Assembly: GCA_038206385.1 (NCBI GenBank) | Contig: JBBRAW010000004.1 | Coordinates: 1-64,000 of the forward strand | Source of the DNA: JANXSD01 sp038206385 | GTDB taxonomy: Bacteria > Bacteroidota > Bacteroidia > AKYH767-A > OLB10 | Direction of reading: 5' to 3' | DNA: 64,000 bases | Notes under the pieces: model-generated | Databases searched by the model: none | What the model was told of the DNA's origin: nothing | Seen by the model: the letters and a program-made list of their open reading frames with translations, nothing else | Shown: positions 28,575 to 38,249 of the stretch, in pieces | Layout: each line of letters opens with the position of its first letter | Position numbering within the stretch: position 1 is the first letter of the stretch | Made by a program: the position numbers and the translations under genes

Positions 28575-28807
28575 GGTAGGGTTATAACTATTACAGCTTG
28601 TATTTATTGTAATTATTGAATTACAAATGTGCATGTTTTTGATCTTTTTAAACCTGTTTTCCATAAATCCTTTCAACAACTTGTCGTTAATTGGATTATT
28701 CTAATAATCTATTTGCTTTGTCAGATGATTGTCAGAAATAGAGTAATATGACATTTGTCAGCCGTGTTTGGGTTTATCCTCTGAATTGAGCAACCTACTT
28801 TCGCAGG

Positions 28808-31024
28808 GTGTTTCGCATACAGGTATTACTCACTACTTTTATAATCTTTGGATTCTTGTATAATTCTAAGGGGCAAGGCGTCAAGTTATATACACCAAGC
28901 CATCTTCCACTAGAAGGTGCAAGGGTAATATTTAGCACTATAGATAACCAAAAATCGATTTTTTATTATTCCGATAACCTTGGTGAAGTAAGATCACCAC
29001 AAATTGGATTTCCGATGGTTCGTAAAGTTATCTCAACAGGATTTGAATATCACATCGACACGCTAACGGAGGCTAAAAATGAATTGCAAGTTATCTACTT
29101 ATCTCCATTGCAGAAAAATTTGGATGAGGTGACTGTTACTGGTACTTTATTGCCACAATATCAATCTAATTCGGTGTATTCAATTCAGGTTATTAATAGG
29201 GAGGAGATTGAACATAAGGCAGCGAATAATTTAAGGGAGTTACTTTCTAGCGAATTGAATATCAAAATCGCAAATGACGCAATATTGGGTTCGAGCCTCA
29301 GTATTCAGGGAAATGGCGGTGAAAACATTAAATTTTTAATTGATGGTGTCCCAGTTGTAGGTCGTCAAAATGGCAATATCGATCTTAACTCATTAAACCT
29401 TTCCAACATTGATCGTGTTGAAATTATTAAAGGACCAATGTCGGTTTTGTATGGTACTGATGCACTAGCAGGTGTTGTAAATCTTATTTCTAAAACAAAT
29501 GCGAAGCAGAATTTATCGGTGGGATTAAATTCTTATTATGAAAGTAACGGCCAATATAATGCTGATGCTTCTTTAGGTTGGGGATTCAGAAAATCTTCGT
29601 TGATGATTAGCGGTGGTAGAAATTATTTTGATGGATGGAACGAAGATGAAACTACTCGAAATCAATTGTGGAAACCTAAAGAACAATTTTTTGGCAATAT
29701 AAAATTTAATAGTGTTATCAAAAATTGGAAATGGAGTATTCAATCTGATTTTAATAAAGATAAAATTACAGATAAGGGTACTCCAATTGTTACTCCCTAT
29801 TCCGCAAAAGCATTTGATAATTATTTTACTACTCTTCGAACTAATAGTCAATTTTCAATAAACAAATCTTTTAGTGAGACAAGTGCATTTCAATTAACAG
29901 GTGCGTATTCATATTATCAGCACATCAGAAATAGTTATGTAAAAAACATGGTTGATTTATCAGAACAACTTATCAATGGTCAATTAGATAATGACACTAC
30001 AACATTCAATTCGGTTTTTGCTAGATTAAATTATACTAATGATAATATATTTGAGAAAGTATCACTGTTAGGTGGTATTGATTACAATTTTGAATCAGCA
30101 AAAGGATCTCGAATTGATAATAACAACCATGATATTATCGATTATGCATTGTTCGGTAGTGTCGAGTACAAACCAATTTCTATCTTATCTATTCATCCAG
30201 CTATTCGTGCAATTTACAATACTAATTATGATGCCCCATTAATACCTTCTGTCAATTTACTTTATAAGCCTTTTAAATTGTATGAAATTCGTTTATCATG
30301 GAGCAAAGGATTTAGAGCGCCTTCCCTTAAAGAACAATTTCTTGATTTCGAAGATAGCAATCACAATGTACATGGAAACCCAAATTTAAAGGCGGAAAAT
30401 TCAATGCATTATCTTGCATCTCTTCTATATAAAAAAGTTTGGAAGAAAGTTGTAATTATGGCTGAACCTTCTGTTTTTTATAGTCAAATTAAAAATAGAA
30501 TTTCTTTAGTGGAAGCCGATGCTTCAACTAAATTATATCAATACACCAACATTGAAAATTTTAATTCCAAAGGAGCAGAGCTTACGCTTAAATGTAATTT
30601 ATCGCGGTTTCATTTATCTGCTGGGACTTCTTACACTGGTGTTCATGAATCATTTGGTGCTACATCAAAGCAAACGGATATTGCATGGTTCCCCGAATAC
30701 AATGCGTCGGTTGACTATACGTTTAGTAAATTTAAAACTACTTTTTCTGCCCAATGGAAAGGAGTTGGAAAAAAACCTGTTTATCGAATCAATACTGATG
30801 AAAGTATCTCGCGTTTTGAAAACGATTCATATCAATTATTGGATGTAAATGTTCGTCAACAGTTTTATAAAAATCATTTTAATATTACACTCGGCATCAA
30901 AAATATTTTAAATGTTAAACAAGTAAATGCTTATGAGTCGAGCGGTGTGCATAGTGATGGTAGTAATGAAACCTCTATAGGAACAGGAACCACTTGTTTT
31001 GTAAAAATTGGAATCGCTTTATGA
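28808..31024 (+). CDS. TonB-dependent outer-membrane receptor, probable heme receptor
   Basis: 738 residues from a GTG at 28808, which directly gives a signal peptide (ends NSKGQG, about 22). A short carboxypeptidase-like N-terminal domain (about 23-100) is followed by LDEVTVTGT, the start of the plug. The plug has the usual IKFLIDGVPVVG and DRVEIIKGPMSVLYGTDALAGVVNLIS (about 175-222). The rest is a 22-strand barrel including WSKGFRAPSLKEQF, typical of siderophore/heme receptors. The substrate is inferred from the HmuY-like genes behind it: the next gene's ATG overlaps this stop codon (ATGA). A TACTTTCG just before the start may be a -7 element, giving an almost leaderless mRNA. Confidence 0.92.
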   Translation: MFRIQVLLTTFIIFGFLYNSKGQGVKLYTPSHLPLEGARVIFSTIDNQKSIFYYSDNLGEVRSPQIGFPMVRKVISTGFEYHIDTLTEAKNELQVIYLSPLQKNLDEVTVTGTLLPQYQSNSVYSIQVINREEIEHKAANNLRELLSSELNIKIANDAILGSSLSIQGNGGENIKFLIDGVPVVGRQNGNIDLNSLNLSNIDRVEIIKGPMSVLYGTDALAGVVNLISKTNAKQNLSVGLNSYYESNGQYNADASLGWGFRKSSLMISGGRNYFDGWNEDETTRNQLWKPKEQFFGNIKFNSVIKNWKWSIQSDFNKDKITDKGTPIVTPYSAKAFDNYFTTLRTNSQFSINKSFSETSAFQLTGAYSYYQHIRNSYVKNMVDLSEQLINGQLDNDTTTFNSVFARLNYTNDNIFEKVSLLGGIDYNFESAKGSRIDNNNHDIIDYALFGSVEYKPISILSIHPAIRAIYNTNYDAPLIPSVNLLYKPFKLYEIRLSWSKGFRAPSLKEQFLDFEDSNHNVHGNPNLKAENSMHYLASLLYKKVWKKVVIMAEPSVFYSQIKNRISLVEADASTKLYQYTNIENFNSKGAELTLKCNLSRFHLSAGTSYTGVHESFGATSKQTDIAWFPEYNASVDYTFSKFKTTFSAQWKGVGKKPVYRINTDESISRFENDSYQLLDVNVRQQFYKNHFNITLGIKNILNVKQVNAYESSGVHSDGSNETSIGTGTTCFVKIGIAL

Positions 31025-32043
31025 TGAAAAATAATTTATTTATTTTCTTTATTTCAATTATCTTTTTTGCTTCATGTGAAAAGGAAGATACTGCTATTGT
31101 GTTGCCTTCTCCAGGATCGCTCGAGCATCAATCAGTAAGTCTAGGCAGTAATTTTGAGTACCAAGCGTATGTTAGCTTAGGAAATAACAGTATCGTTACT
31201 CGTGATTACATGCATGCCTATGATCTTGCATTTGAAGCATCTTCACAAGGAACTAGAGTATATCTTAATAACGCAAGAATGATGTTTGCTTGCAATACTG
31301 GCTTAGCAGATATTTCTGTCGCTGATTCTTCTGGAAAACATTGGCGCTTCGATCAAGAGAAATTAAATCCCGACAGTACAGCGATTGGTAACTGGTGGAT
31401 AGCTGCGGCTACGCAAAATAATATTAGTAATGTTTTTTATATTGATAGAGGTACGCAAATTCTTGGTAATGACCGTTACAAAAAATTTCAAATTCTATCA
31501 GTAACTAATCAGAAATATCGTGTTCGATTTAGTAATTGTGATAACAATGGCGTTGTTGAAATTGATGTGCCTAAGGACACTACTTATTCGTTAATGTATT
31601 TGAGTTTTGATAATGGTGGAAAAGTTGTTCAGGTCGCTCCACCTAAAGATCAATGGGATTTTGTTTTCACTCGATATACGCATGAATATTTTGAATATCC
31701 TGAATCATCGCCATATCGTCATTATACCGTTACTGGTGCGCTTCTTAATGTTTGGAATGATGTGCAAGGATGTAAAAATAAATTGGATTCAACACCTAAT
31801 TATGTAGCTTTCGATAGCTGTAACGCAAACTATATGAACCAATATTTGTTTAGTAAACAAGCAGATATAATTGGTTACGATTGGAAGTATTATGTTATTA
31901 ATGATAACCATTATTATCTAACACCCAATTTGTATTTTATTATTCAAGATAAAAAAGGATTTTATTATAAACTGCGAATCTTAGATTATTATGATCCGCA
32001 AGGAAATAGAGGTACAGTTACTTTTCAGTACCAACGTATGTAA
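31021..32043 (+). CDS. HmuY-like surface lipoprotein
   Basis: 340 residues from the ATG that overlaps the receptor stop. The lipoprotein signal ends FFASC (Cys about 19), so the mature protein is lipid-anchored, probably at the cell surface. HmuY proteins of Bacteroidota bind heme and pass it to a TonB receptor. Two HmuY-like halves are visible: an AYDLAFEAS...RVYLNNARMMFACNTG unit near residues 65-95 and a QWDFVFTRYTH...YYRHYTVTGALLN-like unit near 210-245. The conserved 'WD(I/L/F)xF' plus later 'NG/TG' pattern is family-typical. I cannot confirm heme-binding histidines. Middle gene of the three-gene operon. Confidence 0.8.
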   Translation: MMKNNLFIFFISIIFFASCEKEDTAIVLPSPGSLEHQSVSLGSNFEYQAYVSLGNNSIVTRDYMHAYDLAFEASSQGTRVYLNNARMMFACNTGLADISVADSSGKHWRFDQEKLNPDSTAIGNWWIAAATQNNISNVFYIDRGTQILGNDRYKKFQILSVTNQKYRVRFSNCDNNGVVEIDVPKDTTYSLMYLSFDNGGKVVQVAPPKDQWDFVFTRYTHEYFEYPESSPYRHYTVTGALLNVWNDVQGCKNKLDSTPNYVAFDSCNANYMNQYLFSKQADIIGYDWKYYVINDNHYYLTPNLYFIIQDKKGFYYKLRILDYYDPQGNRGTVTFQYQRM

Positions 32044-32082
32044 AAAAAATTAATCTCAATAAAATAAATTCAATTAATAATC

Positions 32083-33363
32083 ATGAAATCAAGTTTACTT
32101 CAAAAAACATTGTTGTTCTGTTGTGTAGTTGTTGCTTCTGCATTTAATGTTAAAGCTCAAGTTAGTCAAACAGTTTCTATTCAACCTGGATATACTAATC
32201 GTACATTCTATCAAATGAGTTCAGGTACCGTAAGTTCAGTGTCTAATACAGATTGGGATTTAGGTTTTCAATTGCGTGGTCGCTACGGAGCCATCACTAC
32301 AAATGCAAAAAATAATGTGCACGTTTGGAAAGCTAATAAAGCTGTTGGCGATTGGTCATCGATGGCTACCTCCGATACTACTGGTGTATTAAATTCAATT
32401 AATGAATTACATAATTCAGAAACCACATGGAATAATGGTGCGTTTAATACAACGAATAATCCTGCAAATCTTTTTGATTTAGGATGGGGATTATATGATC
32501 AAGTTTCGCATATCATAACTGGTGATTCAGTTTATTTTATTAGTCTTGCTAATAATACTGTTTATAAAAAACTTGAAATAATTCAGTTAGATGGTTTTAC
32601 TTATGATTACATTTTCCGTTACGCAAATTTAGATGGAACAAATGAAATAACTGATACAATAATAAAATCAGCATTCCCAAATAAATTTTTTGCATACTAC
32701 TCTTTAGTAAATGGTGTTGATATTGATCGTGAACCAGTTTATAATGCTTGGGACTTAAGTTTTGAAGGATATAAATCAGCAAATGTTATTCCTGGGAGTT
32801 ACTATTCTGTAACAGGTGTGTTAAGTAACGACAGTGTATTCGTTGCAAAAGCTTATCCAGTTGATACCGCTTCAACATCCGATAATGGTTTAACGTATAG
32901 TAAAGAAATAAATTCTATTGGATTTAACTGGAAAAATTATAATCAAACTTTAATGATGTATGTCATAGAAGATTCAACAATTTATTTTGTAAAAGATCGT
33001 AGTCGGAATACATGGAAAATGGTATTTACTGGATTTGGTGGTAGCGCAAATGGAAATTTTTATTTTACGAAAACTGCTGTTTCTGCAACTGGAATAATTG
33101 AGAATTCTTCAATTCAAACATTAGCTTCTTTCCCAAATCCAGCACATGATAATGTTAGAATTATGATTGATGCTAAATCAACAGGAGAATCTTCTGTATC
33201 TATTTACGACCTTTCAGGAAAAATGATGCAACAAAATATGATACATCTTATTGGTGGTTTACAAGCTATTGATTTGTCATTAAATAATTATTTACCTGGC
33301 TTGTATCAAGTGATTTTTACTCAAGGTGCTGAACGACAAGTGAGCAGAATAATTGTTCAATAA
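32083..33363 (+). CDS. HmuY-like protein with T9SS sorting domain
   Basis: A 426-residue exported protein with a signal peptide ending near NVKAQV (residue 25). It repeats the HmuY-like layout of the preceding gene: DWDLGFQLRG near residue 58 and AWDLSFEGY...SYYSVTGVLSN near 225-250. Unlike it, this protein has no lipobox and ends in a type A T9SS sorting domain (SFPNPAHDNVRI, STGESSVSIYDLSGK, GLYQVIFTQG, about 345-426). It may be a secreted heme-capturing partner delivered by the T9SS, alongside the lipid-anchored one. It is 39 bases downstream of the lipoprotein gene and is followed by a strong terminator. Confidence 0.82.
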   Translation: MKSSLLQKTLLFCCVVVASAFNVKAQVSQTVSIQPGYTNRTFYQMSSGTVSSVSNTDWDLGFQLRGRYGAITTNAKNNVHVWKANKAVGDWSSMATSDTTGVLNSINELHNSETTWNNGAFNTTNNPANLFDLGWGLYDQVSHIITGDSVYFISLANNTVYKKLEIIQLDGFTYDYIFRYANLDGTNEITDTIIKSAFPNKFFAYYSLVNGVDIDREPVYNAWDLSFEGYKSANVIPGSYYSVTGVLSNDSVFVAKAYPVDTASTSDNGLTYSKEINSIGFNWKNYNQTLMMYVIEDSTIYFVKDRSRNTWKMVFTGFGGSANGNFYFTKTAVSATGIIENSSIQTLASFPNPAHDNVRIMIDAKSTGESSVSIYDLSGKMMQQNMIHLIGGLQAIDLSLNNYLPGLYQVIFTQGAERQVSRIIVQ

Positions 33364-33384
33364 TTCAAAATTCTCAATGTATTT

Positions 33385-33420
33385 AGAGGAGTATTCTGGT
33401 GGAATACTCCTCTTTTTTTT
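33385..33420 (+). terminator. intrinsic terminator of the heme-uptake operon
   Basis: A 12-bp perfect stem (AGAGGAGTATTC at 33385-33396 with its complement at 33402-33413), a five-base loop and a run of seven T after the stem. It sits 22 bases past the last stop codon of the receptor/HmuY group. The rest of the gap up to 33638 shows nothing else I can assign. Confidence 0.92.
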
Positions 33421-33638
33421 ATCCTAAAATGCGTCGATTTCTGACTTTTTGAAATGTTATTGATAAAGATTTGAATTTTCTTAAAGTCGATTTGTTAATA
33501 ATATTGATAAATTATAGACCGTTTTCAGAGGTAATATGATTGATCTTCTTAGTTATATCTGTATTTTTCAACAGACATTCAGCGAACTAGCCAATCTTTA
33601 AATCTTTCATTAATTTTAGAGCATTATTATCCTCGAAA

Positions 33639-34250
33639 ATGTTTCTTGAACAAACTAAATTAAATTCCCAACGAAAGGGTTGGATTGAAGTAGTAACTGG
33701 TAGTATGTTTTCTGGTAAAACAGAAGAACTAATCCGACGACTAAAACGTGCGCAAATTGCTAAACAACATGTCGAGATTTTTAAACCAGCGATCGAACGT
33801 CGTTATGATGAATTAAATATAGTATCGCATGACGCTAATCAAATTCCAAGTACTCCAGTGCCTTCTTCTTCCAATATTTTATTGCTCGGAAATGGTGTCG
33901 ATGTAATCGGTATTGATGAAGCCCAATTTTTTGATGATCAACTTCCTTATGTCTGTGAAACATTAGCAAATAATGGAACACGCGTAATTATTGCAGGATT
34001 AGATATGGATTATTTAGGTAAACCATTCGGACCAATGCCAATGCTTTTAGCCATCGCAGATTACATAACAAAAGTTCACGCAATTTGTATGATATGCGGT
34101 GATCTTGCGAATCACTCCTTTCGTACTACACACGATGAAGAATTAATTGTTTTAGGAGAAAAAGAAAGTTATATTCCACTTTGCCGTTCATGCTTTGTGA
34201 AGAAGATGAGAAGTGTTTCAAATGAAACTCATCAAGTGAAAAGCACTTAA
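33639..34250 (+). CDS. tdk: thymidine kinase
   Basis: Phosphorylates thymidine to dTMP in the salvage pathway. The 203 residues are the usual type II TK length. Landmarks: P-loop GSMFSGKT (21-28) followed by EELIRRLKRA, the catalytic-base block VIGIDEAQFFDD (about 88-99), VIIAGLDMDYLGKPFGPM (about 113-130), the zinc-binding pair CMICGD and CRSC, and the substrate-lid region around SYIPLCRSCF. The gene starts after a 275-base gap and is followed after seven bases by murF/alr, so both are probably on one transcript. Confidence 0.96.
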   Translation: MFLEQTKLNSQRKGWIEVVTGSMFSGKTEELIRRLKRAQIAKQHVEIFKPAIERRYDELNIVSHDANQIPSTPVPSSSNILLLGNGVDVIGIDEAQFFDDQLPYVCETLANNGTRVIIAGLDMDYLGKPFGPMPMLLAIADYITKVHAICMICGDLANHSFRTTHDEELIVLGEKESYIPLCRSCFVKKMRSVSNETHQVKST

Positions 34251-34257
34251 TTAAATT

Positions 34258-36753
34258 ATGCCACATAAAAGTTATTCCGTTCAACAAATCGCAGAAATAA
34301 TAAATGCTGATTTGATAATTAATGATTCCGATCATTTAGGAATAATGTATTTAGTAACGGATAGTCGCCGAATAAGTAATGCAGACCTTTCACTGTTTTT
34401 TTCTATAAAAGGTGAACGTAGAGATGGTCATGATTTTATTTTGGATTTATTTGAAGCAGGTGTTCGTAATTTCGTTATCAGTGATAGAAATGCAATTCTT
34501 CCAACGCAAAATTGTAATTACCTTGTAGTAGATGATACCCTCAAAGCAATGCAAGAGTTAACTGCTTGGCATCGTTCACAATTTAACATTCCTATAATTG
34601 GTATCACTGGAAGTAATGGTAAAACAATTGTTAAAGAATGGCTTTTTCAATTGCTTCGCGAAGATTATAATATTGTTCGTAGCCCTAAAAGTTATAACTC
34701 GCAAATTGGTGTTCCGCTCTCTGTTTGGCTTACTCAATCCGATGATACATTAGGGATCTTTGAAGGCGGAATATCCAAGCCAGGTGAAATGCAGAAACTT
34801 GAAAAAATGATTCTGCCAACGATTGGAATTTTTACAAATATTGGATTGGCTCACGATGAAAATTTCTCGAATCAGGCCGACAAGATCAATGAAAAATTAC
34901 AACTCTTTGCGCACGCAAGAAAATTAATTTATTGTAAAGATTATTTGGGAATTCAAGAACAAATAGCACAATCGAAAATATTGCCAAGCAATTTAAGCAC
35001 GTTTACTTGGTCGAGAAAATCGAAAGCTGATTTGCAAATCGGACGAATCTCAAAGCAAGAACATGAAACCGAAATTCAAGGAATCTATCAAAATAATTTT
35101 ATAAGTATTCGTATTCCCTTTACTGATGAAGCATCAATAGAAAATTCAATTCATTGTTGGAGCTTACTTTTGTTTTTAGATTATCCTCCAGAAGTAATTG
35201 TAGAAAGAATGGAATTGTTAAGCCCTGTGGCTATGCGATTAGAGATGAAAGAAGGTGTGAATAATTGTTCAATTATTAATGATTCGTATAATTCTGATTT
35301 AGGTTCACTAACGATTGCACTCGATTTTTTAAATCAACAAAAGCAACATAAAAAACGAACCGTTATCTTAAGTGATATCCTGCAAAGCGGACAGGATGAA
35401 GCAATTTTATACAAAGAAGTTGCAAAACTTTTAGACGAGAAACAGATTGTTCGACTAATAGGAATTGGACCTTCTATAACACGTCAAAAACATTTATTTA
35501 ATCTCGATAAATCGTTTTATGATAATACCGATGAATTTTTGCGCGAATTAAATTATTCTTCTTTCTCTCATGAAACAATCTTGATTAAAGGAGCAAGATC
35601 GTACGGTTTTGAAAGAATTAGCAAGGCGCTTCAGCAAAAAGCTCATGAAACAATTTTAGAAATTAATTTGAATGCAGTAATTCATAATTTAAATTTATTT
35701 CGTTCACGATTAAAGTCAGATACTAAATTGATGGTGATGGTAAAAGCTTTTTCTTATGGAAGTGGAAGCTTTGAAATTGCAAATGTTTTACAGTTTCATC
35801 GTGCAGATTATCTCGCTGTTGCTTATGCTGATGAAGGCGTTGAATTGCGCAAAACAGGAATCACATTGCCTATTATGGTGATGAATCCAGAAGAACAAAG
35901 TTTTGATGCAATGATCAGCTATCGCCTCGAACCAGAAATATATAGTTTCCGAGTACTTAATCATTTTTCAGAAGCATTACGTAGAAGATCACAAGATTTA
36001 TTGCAACATAAATTTCCAATCCATATAGAAATCGAAACAGGAATGAATCGATTAGGATTTGAAGAAAGTGAATTGAATGAATTAATAATTCGTTTGAAGA
36101 ACAATAAAAATATTCGAATCGCATCTGTATTTTCTCATCTAGTTGCCAGTGATGAAATTGCACATGATAGTTTTTCTCGTCAGCAAATTGCAAAGTTTGC
36201 AGCTATGAGCGCAACAGTACAATCTCATTTTAATTATCCCATTTTACGTCACATATTAAATTCTGGTGGAATACTTCGTTTCCCAGAAGCACAATTTGAA
36301 ATGGTTCGTTTAGGTATTGGCTTACACGGTATCGCATCAAGTTCGCACGAACAACGCCAACTTCAAATGGTGTCTACATTAAAAACAACGATCTCTCAAA
36401 TTAAACATATTAAAGTTGGTGAGTCGGTCGGTTATAGTAGAAAATTTGTTGCACAAAAAGATTTAACAATCGCAACTGTTGGTGTTGGATATGCCGATGG
36501 ATTAAGTCGCCGTTTAGGAAATGGTGTTGGCAAAATGTTAATTGATGGATTGTTCGCGCCAATAGTTGGAAGTGTTTGTATGGATATGACGATGATTGAT
36601 GTCACAGGTATTCCAGCACGAGAAGGTATGGAAGTAATTGTGTTCGGACCAGATTATACTATCTTAGATTTAGCAGAACAAACGGATACGATTCCTTATG
36701 AAGTGTTGACAGGAATATCGGAAAGAGTAAAACGCGTTTATTTTCACGAATAA
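34258..36753 (+). CDS. murF/alr: bifunctional MurF ligase / alanine racemase
   Basis: 831 residues fusing two peptidoglycan precursor enzymes. Residues 1 to about 460 are UDP-MurNAc-tripeptide:D-Ala-D-Ala ligase (MurF): an N-terminal domain with YLVTDSRRI, the ATP-binding GITGSNGKT (about 115-123) and LGIFEGGISKPGEM. Residues from about 465 are alanine racemase: EINLNAVIHNLNLFRS, the PLP lysine in MVKAFSYGSG (about 494), the catalytic Tyr in GESVGYSRKF (about 724), then VGVGYADGLSRRLGNG and GSVCMDMTMIDVT. The fusion is a known feature of Bacteroidota. It couples D-alanine supply to the ligase that consumes D-Ala-D-Ala. The cls-like gene follows after 11 bases. Confidence 0.96.
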   Translation: MPHKSYSVQQIAEIINADLIINDSDHLGIMYLVTDSRRISNADLSLFFSIKGERRDGHDFILDLFEAGVRNFVISDRNAILPTQNCNYLVVDDTLKAMQELTAWHRSQFNIPIIGITGSNGKTIVKEWLFQLLREDYNIVRSPKSYNSQIGVPLSVWLTQSDDTLGIFEGGISKPGEMQKLEKMILPTIGIFTNIGLAHDENFSNQADKINEKLQLFAHARKLIYCKDYLGIQEQIAQSKILPSNLSTFTWSRKSKADLQIGRISKQEHETEIQGIYQNNFISIRIPFTDEASIENSIHCWSLLLFLDYPPEVIVERMELLSPVAMRLEMKEGVNNCSIINDSYNSDLGSLTIALDFLNQQKQHKKRTVILSDILQSGQDEAILYKEVAKLLDEKQIVRLIGIGPSITRQKHLFNLDKSFYDNTDEFLRELNYSSFSHETILIKGARSYGFERISKALQQKAHETILEINLNAVIHNLNLFRSRLKSDTKLMVMVKAFSYGSGSFEIANVLQFHRADYLAVAYADEGVELRKTGITLPIMVMNPEEQSFDAMISYRLEPEIYSFRVLNHFSEALRRRSQDLLQHKFPIHIEIETGMNRLGFEESELNELIIRLKNNKNIRIASVFSHLVASDEIAHDSFSRQQIAKFAAMSATVQSHFNYPILRHILNSGGILRFPEAQFEMVRLGIGLHGIASSSHEQRQLQMVSTLKTTISQIKHIKVGESVGYSRKFVAQKDLTIATVGVGYADGLSRRLGNGVGKMLIDGLFAPIVGSVCMDMTMIDVTGIPAREGMEVIVFGPDYTILDLAEQTDTIPYEVLTGISERVKRVYFHE

Positions 36754-36764
36754 ATAAATTTTTT

Positions 36765-37937
36765 ATGGCGCAAAGAAATTATTTACCTGGACATGAGATA
36801 AAACTTATTCATAGTGGAAATGAATATTTCGAAGACTTAATAAAACTCATCGATTCCGCGAAAAATATTTTGCATTTGCAAGTGTATATTTTTGATGATG
36901 ATGCAACAGGAAAGCAAATTGTTACTGCTTTAATTGATGCAACAAATAGAGGTGTAAAAGTTTATCTAATGGTTGATGGATTTGGCTCTCATAGCTTGAA
37001 GCATGATTTTCAGGAAATGTTAAAAGAAGCAAAAATATTTTTTAGATTTTTTTCACCGCTCCCCTTCCCAGGAATTACACAATCTGCAAGACGACTGCAC
37101 ATTAAAGTTTGTGTTGCAGATGGAAAGAAAGCTATTGTAGGTGGAATTAATATTGCCGATAAATACCATGGCGACTCACAACATTTACCTTGGCTCGATT
37201 ATGCTTTATTTGTAGAAGGTAAAGTATGCGAACAATTGGATGCATTTTGTAATAAGATTTGGAAAAGAAGATTTACATCTAGAAAAAAAATCTCTCCTAA
37301 GCATACCAATTCAAATGATCCCGTTCTAGTTCGCATGAGTCAGAATGATTGGCTTCGAGGTAAAAATGAAATTTCTGCTGGATATAAATATATGCTCGGA
37401 AATGCTCAGAAAGAAATCATTATTGTTGCTAGTTATTTTATTCCTACTCGACGATTATTAAAAATTCTAACGTATGCTGCACGGCAAGGAAGAGAAATTC
37501 ATATTGTTCTAGCACATAATAGCGATGTTCCATTTATAAAAAATGCAATCACTTATTTATATGATCTATTACTCCGAAATAAAATCCGAATTTATGAATA
37601 CAATGATGCCGTCTTGCATGCAAAGGTTTGTGTGATTGATAATTCGTGGGTAAGTATTGGATCTCACAACTTAAATCATCTTAGTGAATTTATGAGTGTA
37701 GAGATGAACCTCGACGTTTTAGATGATAATTTTGCTGCTAGTTTTACTAACGAACTGAAAATACTAATTCGTGATCATTGCACCGAAATAGATATGGAAG
37801 AATATAAAAATTCTAAATCTGTTTTTAAACAATTATTTAACTGGTCATCTTATAGATTCATAAGTTTCACACAACGAATTTTATATTCACTAAATCGAAG
37901 AGAAGGAAAAGCAATTCATAAATCCAAAAAAGGTTGA
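36765..37937 (+). CDS. cls: phospholipase D family protein, cardiolipin synthase-like
   Basis: A 390-residue protein with two PLD (HKD) motifs: LHIKVCVADGKKAIVGGIN (about 115-133) and LHAKVCVIDNSWVSIGSHN (about 285-303), each with the HxK(x)4D pattern. It lacks the N-terminal membrane helices of ClsA and so resembles ClsB-type enzymes. The likely reaction is condensation of phosphatidylglycerol, or of PG with another phospholipid, to cardiolipin at the inner membrane. The C-terminal tail is basic (RREGKAIHKSKKG). It is the third gene of the tdk - murF/alr - cls group. An inverted repeat starts at its stop codon. Confidence 0.88.
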   Translation: MAQRNYLPGHEIKLIHSGNEYFEDLIKLIDSAKNILHLQVYIFDDDATGKQIVTALIDATNRGVKVYLMVDGFGSHSLKHDFQEMLKEAKIFFRFFSPLPFPGITQSARRLHIKVCVADGKKAIVGGINIADKYHGDSQHLPWLDYALFVEGKVCEQLDAFCNKIWKRRFTSRKKISPKHTNSNDPVLVRMSQNDWLRGKNEISAGYKYMLGNAQKEIIIVASYFIPTRRLLKILTYAARQGREIHIVLAHNSDVPFIKNAITYLYDLLLRNKIRIYEYNDAVLHAKVCVIDNSWVSIGSHNLNHLSEFMSVEMNLDVLDDNFAASFTNELKILIRDHCTEIDMEEYKNSKSVFKQLFNWSSYRFISFTQRILYSLNRREGKAIHKSKKG

Positions 37938-37983
37938 TCCGATATCTACCGGATTCACAATTAAAAACCGATTGATATCGGAT
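37937..37983. repeat. 10-bp inverted repeat after cls
   Basis: ATCCGATATC at 37937-37946 pairs perfectly with GATATCGGAT at 37974-37983, and an inner CGG/CCG pair extends the stem. There is no T-run, so it is a weak terminator candidate at best. It resembles the CCGATAG/CTATCGG palindrome at 451-468 and may belong to the same repeat type. Confidence 0.55.
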
Positions 37984-38000
37984 GTAGAATTCATATTGAA

Positions 38001-38249
38001 TCATTAAAAACAAATACAGTTTTAACTATTACACCAAATCCTTCGCAAACAATTGCACGTATTAATTACAGCAACAACGATAATCCAATTGAAAGGATTG
38101 ACCTATTTAATACAGAAGGAATATTTATAAAATCAATAAAAAGCACTAATTCAATTTCTGTTGTTGATTTGCCAAATGGAATATATTTGGTTAAATGTAT
38201 AACAGAGCAAAAAATAGTTTACGCATGTAAATTGACCGTAATTAAATGA
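38001..38249 (+). pseudogene. orphan T9SS sorting-domain tail of a lost gene
   Basis: Codons in frame from about 38001 to the TGA at 38247-38249 read as a complete type A T9SS sorting domain: SLKTNTVLTITPNPSQTIA, then ERIDLFNTEGIFIKSIKS, then VVDLPNGIYLVKC and KLTVIK. There is no upstream start codon or signal peptide, and the frame is closed by TAA about 30 bases further up. This is therefore the surviving last 80 or so residues of a T9SS cargo gene whose body has been deleted. Its stop overlaps the ATG of the next T9SS gene (ATGA). Confidence 0.8.

Noticed and set aside
30519..30848. 109-residue frame inside the TonB receptor
   Set aside because: Out of frame within a strongly conserved barrel sequence; no independent support.
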